This document shows, piece after piece, positions 22,702 through 31,001 of a stretch of DNA of 33,550 nucleotides; the first letter of the stretch is position 1; each line of letters begins with the position of its first letter. Position numbers and translations under genes: made by a program. The notes under the pieces were generated by a model, which did no database searches, was not told the DNA's origin, and worked only from the letters and a program-made list of their open reading frames with translations. The stretch covers positions 1 through 33,550 of the forward strand of contig CANGIT010000022.1 in NCBI GenBank assembly GCA_947454155.1. Direction: 5' to 3'. Origin of the DNA: Chitinophagaceae bacterium. GTDB taxonomy: Bacteria > Bacteroidota > Bacteroidia > Chitinophagales > Chitinophagaceae.

Positions 22702-23556
22702 TTAAGCAGATGCCGTTCCTACTGGAGCGGCATTTTTGTAGGTGTTAAAAAGTTTGATGGTTTCTGCAGCGGCACCCACATCATGTACTCTTAAAATTTT
22801 TGCTCCGTTCATCAAGGCAACCATGTTGAGGGCGGTAGTGCCATTCAATGCGTGTGCGGCATCCGTATCCAAGGTCCGGTAGATCATTCCTTTTCGTGAA
22901 AGACCTGCCAGTACCGGATAGCCGATTTGTGTAAACACCTGCAGTTCTTTCAACAAACTGAAATTGTGTTCGATTGTTTTTCCAAATCCAAAACCCGGAT
23001 CGATGATGATGTCTTTGATGCCGGCATTTTTACAATAATCAGTTTTGGCAATCAGGTAATCCAAAACTTCTTGGGTCACATCTTTATAACTCGGCGCTTC
23101 TTGCATGTTTTCGGGGCGGCCTTGCATATGCATGCCGATGTAGGGAACACCGAGTTGAGCAACTGTGGAAATCATTTCGGGGTCTAAATCGCCAAAGCTG
23201 ATATCGTTGACTATTGCGGCTCCTGCCGCTATGGCCTGTTGCGCAACCTCGCTGTAATAAGTATCAATGGAAATGATGAGGTCGGGGTATTGACGCAGTA
23301 GGGCGGTGATGACAGGAATAACGTTTTGACTTTCCTCGTCGGCATGAATTCTTGTGCTGCCGGGCCGGGTGCTTTGTCCACCGATATCTATGATGGAAGC
23401 GCCTTCTGCCATCATATCGCCTGCACGCTGCACAATTTGCAACAGACTTTCCTCCTTGAATCCCTGATAAAAAGAATCGGAGGTGATGTTCAGGATACCC
23501 ATGATGACCGGGTGATCCAAAGAAAGTAAACGGCCTTTGCAATTGATGGCAGACAT
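22702..23556 (-). CDS. folP: dihydropteroate synthase
   Basis: Joins 6-hydroxymethyl-dihydropterin diphosphate to p-aminobenzoate in folate synthesis; target of sulfonamides. 284 residues from the ATG at 23556; an in-frame start at 23610 is too far upstream. TIM-barrel motifs: IMGILNITSDSFYQGF near the N-terminus, GASIIDIGGQSTRPGS, IIIDPGFGFGKTIEHN, and AGLSRKGMI. Divergent from the DUF1599 gene, convergent with the FKBP gene. Confidence 0.94.
   Translation of the reverse strand: MSAINCKGRLLSLDHPVIMGILNITSDSFYQGFKEESLLQIVQRAGDMMAEGASIIDIGGQSTRPGSTRIHADEESQNVIPVITALLRQYPDLIISIDTYYSEVAQQAIAAGAAIVNDISFGDLDPEMISTVAQLGVPYIGMHMQGRPENMQEAPSYKDVTQEVLDYLIAKTDYCKNAGIKDIIIDPGFGFGKTIEHNFSLLKELQVFTQIGYPVLAGLSRKGMIYRTLDTDAAHALNGTTALNMVALMNGAKILRVHDVGAAAETIKLFNTYKNAAPVGTASA
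22710..22738 (+). terminator. terminator after the FKBP gene, inside the folP 3' end
   Basis: ATGCCG (22710-22715) pairs with CGGCAT (22728-22733), followed by TTTTT. The hairpin lies within the last codons of the converging folP gene. Confidence 0.6.
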
Positions 23557-23631
23557 GGATTTGTTTAAATTGTATTTTTGTAAAATAAAGACAAAGCTGC
23601 GAATATTCACCTTTATTCTTTAATTTGAACC

Positions 23632-23650
23632 TTCACTTTTATCAAGTGAA
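23632..23650. promoter_or_regulatory. inverted repeat in the folP-DUF1599 intergenic region
   Basis: TTCACTT (23632-23638) and AAGTGAA (23644-23650) form a perfect short palindrome with a 5-base spacer, 15 bases before the DUF1599 start. It could be an operator; no regulator is suggested. Confidence 0.35.
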
Positions 23651-23664
23651 AGATTATCATCAAC

Positions 23665-24216
23665 ATGAACCATACCAATGCCCAATATGATGCGGTGATT
23701 CAGGAATGCCGCTCCGTATTTCTTCAAAAAACATCCGACTATGGAACATCCTGGAGGGTGTATCGAACCATTTCAATCGTAGATCAGATTTATATCAAAG
23801 CCAAACGGGTGAGGACCATCCAGGAAAAGCAGCAGCAAAAAATTGAAGATGGAATCCGTAGCGAGTTTTCTGGCATGCTGAATTATGCGGTGATCGGATT
23901 GATGCAATTGTCACTCACGGAAACTGATTCGGAGCAAATGCCAGTGGAGCGTGTGGCTACATTCTATGATGAGAAAATAAGCCATGCACGTGCCTTGATG
24001 AACGATAAAAACCATGATTATGGTGAAGCCTGGAGAGACATGAGTCAGGAGAGTTTCATCGACCTCATTTTGGCCAAGCTATTACGCATCCGTCAAATCA
24101 TCGCCAATAAAGGAGTTACCCTCATCAGCGAAGGCATTGATGCCAATTTTTACGACATTCTCAATTATTCGGCATTCGGACTGATCCTGATCGCCGAAGG
24201 AAAACATCTGCAATAA
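23665..24216 (+). CDS. DUF1599 family protein
   Basis: A 183-residue cytosolic protein made of two similar halves: each holds a K-x-x-D-Y-G-x-[SA]-W-R core, KTSDYGTSWR (22-31) and KNHDYGEAWR (115-124), followed by helical segments. The Bacteroidota family DUF1599 is of unknown function; the fold is all-helical and nucleotide-pyrophosphohydrolase-like proteins have been suggested, which I cannot verify here. The MauE/DoxX-like gene starts 13 bases downstream, a pairing common in the phylum. Confidence 0.85.
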   Translation: MNHTNAQYDAVIQECRSVFLQKTSDYGTSWRVYRTISIVDQIYIKAKRVRTIQEKQQQKIEDGIRSEFSGMLNYAVIGLMQLSLTETDSEQMPVERVATFYDEKISHARALMNDKNHDYGEAWRDMSQESFIDLILAKLLRIRQIIANKGVTLISEGIDANFYDILNYSAFGLILIAEGKHLQ

Positions 24217-24229
24217 TAAAACCGCAAAG

Positions 24230-25330
24230 ATGAAAAAGCATTTACCCCTGATTGTCAGACTACTGATTTCGGCCCTTTTCTTACTGTCTGCTGTGGCCAA
24301 ATCTTTTCCCATCTGGGCTTTTGAAAAACAATTGGTCGACCTGGGCATCGTAAACTGGTGTCAGGCGCCATATCTGGCCCGGCTCATCATCGCTTTCGAA
24401 ACTGCCATCGCCATCGCCATTCTTCAAAAAAATTATTTAAAATCCATCGTCATACCTGCCACACTGGTGTTGCTGGTGGCCTTTTGCTTTCATCTAGGCT
24501 TGCAAATGTATCAGCATGGTGCCATGAATGGCAATTGTGGCTGTTTCGGTCAGCTGATTCCCATGACACCCTTGGAGGCTTTTTTCAAAAACATCATCAC
24601 CATACTGATGTTGGTGTATCTCTACAAAAACGTCAGTGATAAGCCCAAAGGCGAAAATAAATTTGTATATCTGTTGTTCATCTATACAGCTTCCGCACTC
24701 TTGATGTTTTTCTTATTTCCATTTTGTCCTTGTAAGGCAGAGCCTGCGGTTGTCAATACACCAGCTGTGATGCCCTATACACCGCCAGTACTAAAAGATA
24801 CCGTTATTGCACCAGTGGGGTCAAACACTCAATCCATGGAAAATGATACTTCGCATGCTGCTATTAAAAACCCGGGCCCATCCAAAGACACGGTTCCCCC
24901 GATCATCGCACCTGTGAAAATGCAGTCGAAATTCTCTGCATACACTGTATTCAGTGGAGCTAAAGTGGATTTGAATGAAGGGAAAAAGATTGTTTGCTTA
25001 TTCGTGCCAGGGTGCGACCATTGCCGCAATGCAGCCAAAGAGATTGTGGCTTTGAAGAAGTCGGGGAAATTACCTCCCGTGTATGTGTTGTTCATGAATG
25101 AGGAAGTGTACAAGATTCCTGAGTTCTTCACCGAAGTGAAAAGCAGTTTTCCTTACTTCGTGATTGATGATATTCCTACCTTCTTCAAATTGTTGGGCAA
25201 TAATGCCACAACCCCTGGTGTGTATTATTTGTGGAATGGCAATATCGTAAAAGGATATGAAGGATTAGAAGCACATCAATTCAATGCCAAAGAAATGATG
25301 CAGGCCATTATGACTAATCAGTTGCATTGA
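24230..25330 (+). CDS. MauE/DoxX-like membrane protein fused to a thioredoxin-like domain (BT_3928 type)
   Basis: A 366-residue inner-membrane protein. Four to five hydrophobic helices span 1-165, with the MauE/DoxX redox motif NCGCFGQLIP (102-111) and a second cysteine pair CPCK (166-169). A Pro/Thr-rich linker (170-230) leads to a C-terminal thioredoxin-like domain with active site C262-DHC265 (VPGCDHC) and DIPTFFKLL. The architecture suggests passing electrons or disulfides across the membrane within one chain. In Bacteroidota it commonly follows DUF1599, as here. Exact substrate unknown. Confidence 0.82.
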   Translation: MKKHLPLIVRLLISALFLLSAVAKSFPIWAFEKQLVDLGIVNWCQAPYLARLIIAFETAIAIAILQKNYLKSIVIPATLVLLVAFCFHLGLQMYQHGAMNGNCGCFGQLIPMTPLEAFFKNIITILMLVYLYKNVSDKPKGENKFVYLLFIYTASALLMFFLFPFCPCKAEPAVVNTPAVMPYTPPVLKDTVIAPVGSNTQSMENDTSHAAIKNPGPSKDTVPPIIAPVKMQSKFSAYTVFSGAKVDLNEGKKIVCLFVPGCDHCRNAAKEIVALKKSGKLPPVYVLFMNEEVYKIPEFFTEVKSSFPYFVIDDIPTFFKLLGNNATTPGVYYLWNGNIVKGYEGLEAHQFNAKEMMQAIMTNQLH

Positions 25331-25410
25331 TGCTTTTGATAGAAGAGGATGAAAATTTACATTTATAGTTTCTATACATTTCTTACCATTTACATGCTCA
25401 GCTCACACGA

Positions 25411-26445
25411 ATGAAAAAGATAGTATCTGCTGTGTTGGTGATGTTTGGGGTAACGACACTCACCTTCGTCTTATTTCAAGGCTTGGGCGATCCTTCGCAG
25501 GTGGCAGCGGGTCAGAATGCCGATCAAAAAACAAAAGAGAATATCCTCCACGAGCTGGAATTGGATCTACCGATAAGAAAGCGTTTTCTTCACATGGTCA
25601 ATGATGTTTCTCCTTTATCATTTCACTCGCGTGCTGCCATAAAAGACAAACATCTTCATGGCTTTTTTTGGGGGAATGAAATGTGTTTGGCTATTAAATG
25701 GCCATACCTGGGAAAAAGCTATCAAGGCAGAAAACCGGTGCTGGAACTATTGTCAAATGCATTTCGTGGCACATTGATTTTGGCCACGGCAGCCATGTTG
25801 ATGGCGGTGTTTTTCGGTATTGTGATCGGATGCTGGGCGGCGTTGAAAAAAGGAAGCTGGATTGATCGAATCGCCCTGCAATTTAGTGTCATCGGTATTT
25901 CTGTGCCTTCTTTTTTTGCGGCGGTTTGTATTGCTTATTTTTTTGGCATTTATCTGCACGAATATACGGGACTGCATTTCATGGGTAATTATCAGGTGTA
26001 CGACGCACAGACGGGAGAGGCTCGCTGGTCGTTGCAAAATTTGGTATTACCAATGATTACATTGGGGCTCAGGCCTATGGCCATCATTGTGCAAATGATG
26101 CGAAGTTCGATGATTGAAGTAATGAGTATGGACTATATCAGAACGGCCAGGGCCAAGGGCGCTTCAGCATTTTTAATTGCCACTCGGCATGCCTTGCCCA
26201 ATGCCATCAATCCGGTGATTACTGCCATCACAGGCTGGTTTGCAGAATTGCTGGCTGGTTCGTTTTTTATAGAGTATATATTCGGTTGGCAGGGGATGGG
26301 CAGGCTCACCATCAATGCGCTGGAAAAACTCGATTATCCTGTTGTTGCGGGGGCTGTTATTGTAAGTGCTTTTATTTTTCTACTCATCAATCTATTGACA
26401 GATTTTCTATATCGGTATTTTGATCCCCGCATTGCACTCAAATAA
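25411..26445 (+). CDS. oligopeptide/dipeptide-type ABC transporter permease
   Basis: A 344-residue DppB/OppB-like permease with six hydrophobic segments. The N-terminal segment VLVMFGVTTLTFVLFQGLGDPSQ is typical; the cytoplasmic EAA loop reads YIRTARAKGASAFLIATRHALPNAINPV, longer and intact; the C-terminal VVAGAVIVSAFIFLLINLLTDFLYRYFDPR matches the family. Residues 60-110 hold a soluble insert (HLHGFFWGNEMCLAIKW) as in Bacteroidota members. No second permease, ATPase or binding protein is next to it. Confidence 0.9.
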   Translation: MKKIVSAVLVMFGVTTLTFVLFQGLGDPSQVAAGQNADQKTKENILHELELDLPIRKRFLHMVNDVSPLSFHSRAAIKDKHLHGFFWGNEMCLAIKWPYLGKSYQGRKPVLELLSNAFRGTLILATAAMLMAVFFGIVIGCWAALKKGSWIDRIALQFSVIGISVPSFFAAVCIAYFFGIYLHEYTGLHFMGNYQVYDAQTGEARWSLQNLVLPMITLGLRPMAIIVQMMRSSMIEVMSMDYIRTARAKGASAFLIATRHALPNAINPVITAITGWFAELLAGSFFIEYIFGWQGMGRLTINALEKLDYPVVAGAVIVSAFIFLLINLLTDFLYRYFDPRIALK

Positions 26446-26699
26446 TCAGAAATCCACATCTTTATTTTTGCTAAGCATTGATTGTCAATTTATAATAATT
26501 GACAGGGGCTGAATGTGAATAAACTAAAATTTCATTGGCATAAAGTTTGGCATAGGGTACATTACCAAAAAGAAAACAAATTTAAACGAAGGGCGATGCA
26601 CAATTTTTATGCATTTCTATCGTTTTATTTTTTGAAATCGCAAATTTCAAGTCAATGCTTATTTCATTGATCGAGAGATTGCGGTTTTGTAACCTCCAA
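26446..26699. promoter_or_regulatory. intergenic region before the first beta-helix/SprB gene
   Basis: Holds an eight-base inverted repeat TGTCAATT (26483-26490) / AATTGACA (26497-26504) that may end the permease transcript although no T run follows, and a weak promoter: TTG (26535-26537), 20 bases, TACATTAC (26558-26565). Nothing else recognised. Confidence 0.4.
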
Positions 26700-29600
26700 A
26701 TGAAAAACCCCATGCAAACAACACTCGTTAAGAAAGTTGTATTTCTTTCACTGTTCTTTATTGCCAGCATTACTGGCGCCTTTGCCCGAAAGTTTTACGT
26801 AAGTTCTAGTTACACAGGATCTGTATCCAATGGTACATTGGCTGCTCCCTGGAAATCACTGGCCAACGTTCAGTCGAATATGGCTACGTTTACGGCCGGA
26901 GATACTATTGCATTTAAATGTGGTGATGTGTTTACAGGACAGTTAAGCATCAGCAAGTCTGGAACTTCAACGGCTCCAATTGTTTTTACAGGATATGGCA
27001 CAGGTGCCAAGCCAAAGTTTACCGGTACGGGTGCTACCATCACTAATCTTTTTTACGCCTACACCAGATCATATCTGGTTTTTGATGGTTTATGGATAAC
27101 CGATCCCAGTCTGGAATCTGATGTGGCCAGAGCGCAGTTATCTAAAATTCAAAGAGCCATCCATTTGGATGCTTCCACTTATTGCACAGTTAGAAACTGT
27201 GAAATGTCTTTGATTGGTACAGGTGTTTATGTGCCCAAAGGCGGTTATCATCTTTTTGAGAACAATCTTATTTATAATCTCCGGATGATTGTGAATACCA
27301 ACGATGGTTCTCAGCCCGGTAATGATGATGATTATGGTGCCAATCCTATCACCATGAATTCATCCAACAACAAAGTGTTGAACAATACTTTTTATGGTGC
27401 ATGGGCGCAGTCATTCGATTATACCATTGATGGCGGCGCAGTGGAGATGTATGATGAAGGAACGGGAGTAAGCAACAACCTCATCGCTTATAATACCATG
27501 TACGATTGTGATGGTATCCTGGAAGTAAAAGGTGTGTGCAACAACAATACCGTTGTTTACAACAAATTCATCAACAATGGTACTTTCGCTTATTTTCATA
27601 CTGCCTGCACTGGTTGGGTGATTGACAATAATGTGTACATAGAAAATACAACACCTCACAGACTCGGTTCATATATTTTTGGAGGCAAATCCGGTTTTGT
27701 TACCGATCTGGAGTTGAAGAACAATGTTTTTCAACTGTCTACCGGCATCACCTTGGCCAATAGCAGCAGATTCAGTCCTTTCGATCATACCAACAACATC
27801 TATAAGCTCAGTAATGGAACCATCACAAACTTTACTTTGAGCACGGGAGAGATTAATACAACTTCTAATTTTTGGCAGAATACATCAAATGCCGATCCTG
27901 TTAATTGGGACTTGCACCCACTGGTCAACAGTCTTTTGATTAATACAGGTGTTGCCATTGGTCAGTCTTTCGACTATGGAAATAATGCTGTGGCCAATCC
28001 ACCTGAAATTGGCATTTATGAATATCAAAGTGCAAGCACAGTGACTGGAATCACAGCCACCGCCTCCTCCGGAAACATTTCTTGTTATGGAGGTAGTACT
28101 ATAGTGACTGTAGCAGCCACCGGAGGTACAGCACCTTATACAGGGACAGGAAACTTTACCGTTAGCGCAGGAAATTACAGTTATATTGTAACTGATGCCA
28201 ATGGTGCTAGAGATACTGTATCAGTTACTGTTACACAGCCTGCGGTAATCAGTGTTACTGTTGCTTCAGGTACAATCGCTACTGTAGGCGGAACAACAAG
28301 TGTGCAGGTTTCTGCATCAGGTGGTACAGGAACTTCTTACACCTATAGCCTGAATGGTGGAACTTATCAAGCCTCAAATGTTTTCAATGGTGTTGCCGCC
28401 GGTAATCACAGTGTAAATGTGAAAGATGCCAATGGATGTATAGTCGCAAAAGCTTTTTTTATTAGTGCGCCTGTTGCACCTGCCCTGGTGGTAACCTCAA
28501 CAGCAGGTACAATTGCATGTAACGGAGGTTCAACTACTGCAACGGTTGCAGCTACAGGAGGTACTCCGCCTTACACCGGCATTGGTTCATTTACCGTTGC
28601 TGCTGGTTCATATACTTATACTGTTACAGACGCTGCAGGTGTTTCCCAAAGCACTACACTGGTAGTTATTCAGCCCTCATTATTATCAGTGACGGCGACT
28701 TCAGGTAATATTGCTACTTATGGTGGCACCACCAATGTTACTATTACTGCAACAGGCGGTACAGGTACAAAAACTTACAAGCTTGACAATGGTAATTATC
28801 AATCATCAAATATATTTTCAGCTGTAGCAGCAGGTGTGCATTCCGTTTCCGTAAAAGATGCGAATGGTTGCATCTCTTCAGCAAACATTACCATCTCTCA
28901 ACCGGCTCCTTTGCCTTTGGTAGTAAATGCGACTTCCGGCAACATTCTTTGTAACGGAAATACAACTTCGATTGCAGTTGTGGCCAATGGTGGTGTGGCT
29001 CCATACACTGGAACCGGATCTTTCACAGTATCTGCCGGCAGTTATACTTATACAGTTACTGATGCATTAGGAACCACTGCCAGTACTTCGATTACAATCA
29101 GTCAGCCATCAATCATCAATGTAACCGCAAATGCAGGTTCAATTGCTTCCACAGGAGGAACAACAACCATCACGGTGATGGCCACCGGAGGTACTCCAGG
29201 ATACAGTTATAAGTTAGATAATGGTAATTATCAAACTGCAAATACATTTAATGGTGTTGCAGCTGGTTCATACACCATCACTGTAAAAGATGCCAATGGT
29301 TGTACTGCCAGCAATACTGTTGTTGTGAGTCAGCCTTCCAGCTTGTTGAGTGCCAGTGTTACATCAGGTACCATTGCATGCTATGGTGGTACTACCATCG
29401 TTAGTGTAGCTGCTGCTGGAGGTACTGCTCCATACACCGGCACTGGTAATTTTCAGGTGAGTGCGGGAACGTATACTTACACGGTGACTGATGCCAATGG
29501 CGTTTCTCAAAGTTCTACAATCACCATCACACAACCTTCGCCTGTATTGGTAAGCTTAAGCGCAGGCACAATTGCTGTAGCCGGTGGCACAACATCAATT

Positions 29601-30716
29601 ACAGCAATCGTTACTGGTGGTACGTCGCCTTATACTTACACACTTGACAATAGTTCTTATCAAACTTCCAATATTTTCAATGGTGTGTCGGCCGGTGTGC
29701 ACAGCGTTTTGGTTAAAGATGCCAATGGATGTATTGGAACAGGTAACATCACGGTTGCACAATCCAATGTGGCTCCTTTGGTGGTAACAGCTGTTGCCAG
29801 CACGCCAATCACTTGTTTTGGCGGGACTACTTTGGTAACGGTAACCGCTACTGGAGGTACTGCACCTTATTCAGGTACGGGTAACTTCACGGCTGCGGCT
29901 GGTGTAAGAAATTATACAGTAATTGATGCATCAGGTCAATCCAGTGTTGCCACAATAACAATTACACAGCCTACTGATATTCTCATCACTGTGAATATTA
30001 CTGGAGATGTTGCTTCACTGGGAGGGACAACACCTGTGACCATAGTTGCTACCGGCGGATCCGGTAATTACAAGTATAGTTTAGATGGGGGACCTTTCCA
30101 AACCTCAAGTACTTTCAGGGCAGTTACTGCCGGAAATCATTTTGTAACAGTAATGGATGCAAATTCTTGTACCAAACAAGAGATCTTTACTGTAGGACAA
30201 GCAGAGACAACTGGATTCCAGCTTTCCCTAGTGGCAAAATCCAATGCCTCATGTAGAGGCGGAAGTGATGGTAAGATTGAAGTGATGGCATCAGGAGGAA
30301 GAGCCACTTATCAATATGCTATTGGAAATGGAGCTTTTGGTATCAATAACAGATTCTACAATTTAAGGGCTGGTATTTACAGGGTAAAGGCCAAAGATGC
30401 CAACGGAAATGTTGCAGAGCTACTAGTGGTGATACAAGACGGTAGAAGAAGATGTCCTACAGGAAGGGAAGCGTTGACACTCGACGTGAATACATACCCT
30501 AATCCTACCACCACCGGCTTCAGTTTATCTGTAGCTCCTGTGTCGGATGAAGATGTTTTGATTGAAGTCATGGATATGTTTGGAAAGAAAGTGTATCAGG
30601 AAAAAGGATCTGCAGATAAAGTATTCAGATTCGGTTCAAATTTCAAACCCGGAACTTATTTCATCAGAATCGTACAAGGTGATGTGGTGGAAACCAGAAA
30701 AGTGATAAAGATGTAA
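26700..30716 (+). CDS. secreted beta-helix protein with alternating SprB-like repeats and T9SS sorting domain
   Basis: 1338 residues from the ATG at 26700 (26712 also possible); the longer frame from 26655 spoils the signal peptide. Order: signal peptide (to about 30, ending GAFA), right-handed parallel beta-helix (about 31-445; Asn-rich N-x-x-NN ladders such as ENNLIYNL), ten alternating A/B SprB-like repeats (451-1170, dyad period 143-145 residues), one further repeat of classic SprB type (1173-1245), and a type IX C-terminal sorting domain (from about 1260; YPNPTTTGFSLSV, GTYFIRIVQGD). Predicted to be exported by T9SS and held at the cell surface or released. Beta-helix domains of this kind often act on polysaccharide, but no catalytic residues are identifiable. 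A terminator follows. Confidence 0.88.
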   Translation: MKNPMQTTLVKKVVFLSLFFIASITGAFARKFYVSSSYTGSVSNGTLAAPWKSLANVQSNMATFTAGDTIAFKCGDVFTGQLSISKSGTSTAPIVFTGYGTGAKPKFTGTGATITNLFYAYTRSYLVFDGLWITDPSLESDVARAQLSKIQRAIHLDASTYCTVRNCEMSLIGTGVYVPKGGYHLFENNLIYNLRMIVNTNDGSQPGNDDDYGANPITMNSSNNKVLNNTFYGAWAQSFDYTIDGGAVEMYDEGTGVSNNLIAYNTMYDCDGILEVKGVCNNNTVVYNKFINNGTFAYFHTACTGWVIDNNVYIENTTPHRLGSYIFGGKSGFVTDLELKNNVFQLSTGITLANSSRFSPFDHTNNIYKLSNGTITNFTLSTGEINTTSNFWQNTSNADPVNWDLHPLVNSLLINTGVAIGQSFDYGNNAVANPPEIGIYEYQSASTVTGITATASSGNISCYGGSTIVTVAATGGTAPYTGTGNFTVSAGNYSYIVTDANGARDTVSVTVTQPAVISVTVASGTIATVGGTTSVQVSASGGTGTSYTYSLNGGTYQASNVFNGVAAGNHSVNVKDANGCIVAKAFFISAPVAPALVVTSTAGTIACNGGSTTATVAATGGTPPYTGIGSFTVAAGSYTYTVTDAAGVSQSTTLVVIQPSLLSVTATSGNIATYGGTTNVTITATGGTGTKTYKLDNGNYQSSNIFSAVAAGVHSVSVKDANGCISSANITISQPAPLPLVVNATSGNILCNGNTTSIAVVANGGVAPYTGTGSFTVSAGSYTYTVTDALGTTASTSITISQPSIINVTANAGSIASTGGTTTITVMATGGTPGYSYKLDNGNYQTANTFNGVAAGSYTITVKDANGCTASNTVVVSQPSSLLSASVTSGTIACYGGTTIVSVAAAGGTAPYTGTGNFQVSAGTYTYTVTDANGVSQSSTITITQPSPVLVSLSAGTIAVAGGTTSITAIVTGGTSPYTYTLDNSSYQTSNIFNGVSAGVHSVLVKDANGCIGTGNITVAQSNVAPLVVTAVASTPITCFGGTTLVTVTATGGTAPYSGTGNFTAAAGVRNYTVIDASGQSSVATITITQPTDILITVNITGDVASLGGTTPVTIVATGGSGNYKYSLDGGPFQTSSTFRAVTAGNHFVTVMDANSCTKQEIFTVGQAETTGFQLSLVAKSNASCRGGSDGKIEVMASGGRATYQYAIGNGAFGINNRFYNLRAGIYRVKAKDANGNVAELLVVIQDGRRRCPTGREALTLDVNTYPNPTTTGFSLSVAPVSDEDVLIEVMDMFGKKVYQEKGSADKVFRFGSNFKPGTYFIRIVQGDVVETRKVIKM
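28050..30435 (+). repeat. alternating A/B repeat array in the first beta-helix protein
   Basis: A units begin at the codons near ISCYGGS or IACNGGS (cysteine codons at 28083, 28518, 28950, 29379 and 29814) and have PYTGTGxFTVxAG and YTVTDA. B units lack this cysteine (IATVGG, IATYGG) and end in VKDANGC. Spacing of successive A cysteines is 435, 432, 429 and 435 bases. Confidence 0.85.
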
Positions 30717-30742
30717 TTTTAAATTAATTGATTGGAGTTTAT

Positions 30743-30772
30743 GGGAAGTCGATAAAAAGGCTTCCCTTTTTT
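30743..30772 (+). terminator. terminator after the first beta-helix/SprB gene
   Basis: GGGAAG (30743-30748) pairs with CTTCCC (30761-30766), followed by TTTTTT. It separates the two paralogues. Confidence 0.7.
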
Positions 30773-30881
30773 ATTTACGTGATAATGAACTGATTGAAAA
30801 ACTAACATCTTTTTTATTTTTAGGTAAATAAATCTTGAGAATTTTTTTTTTAATTGAAAGTGGCACAATGTTTGTAAAATA

Positions 30882-30913
30882 TTTGCATAATCCGCCCCCC
30901 TTTATTAACTTAG
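30882..30913 (+). promoter_or_regulatory. promoter of the second beta-helix/SprB gene
   Basis: -33 TTTG (30882-30885), 20 bases, -7 TAACTTAG (30906-30913; 7 of 8 to TAnnTTTG). The predicted leader is about 84 bases. Confidence 0.5.
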
Positions 30914-31001
30914 CCACCTCCACAGAAAACACAGGGTTGATTTATTGATCAATCTTAAATTTTGACTCCCAAGAATCAATTTACTCTTTATCGTATCGAT
31001 A

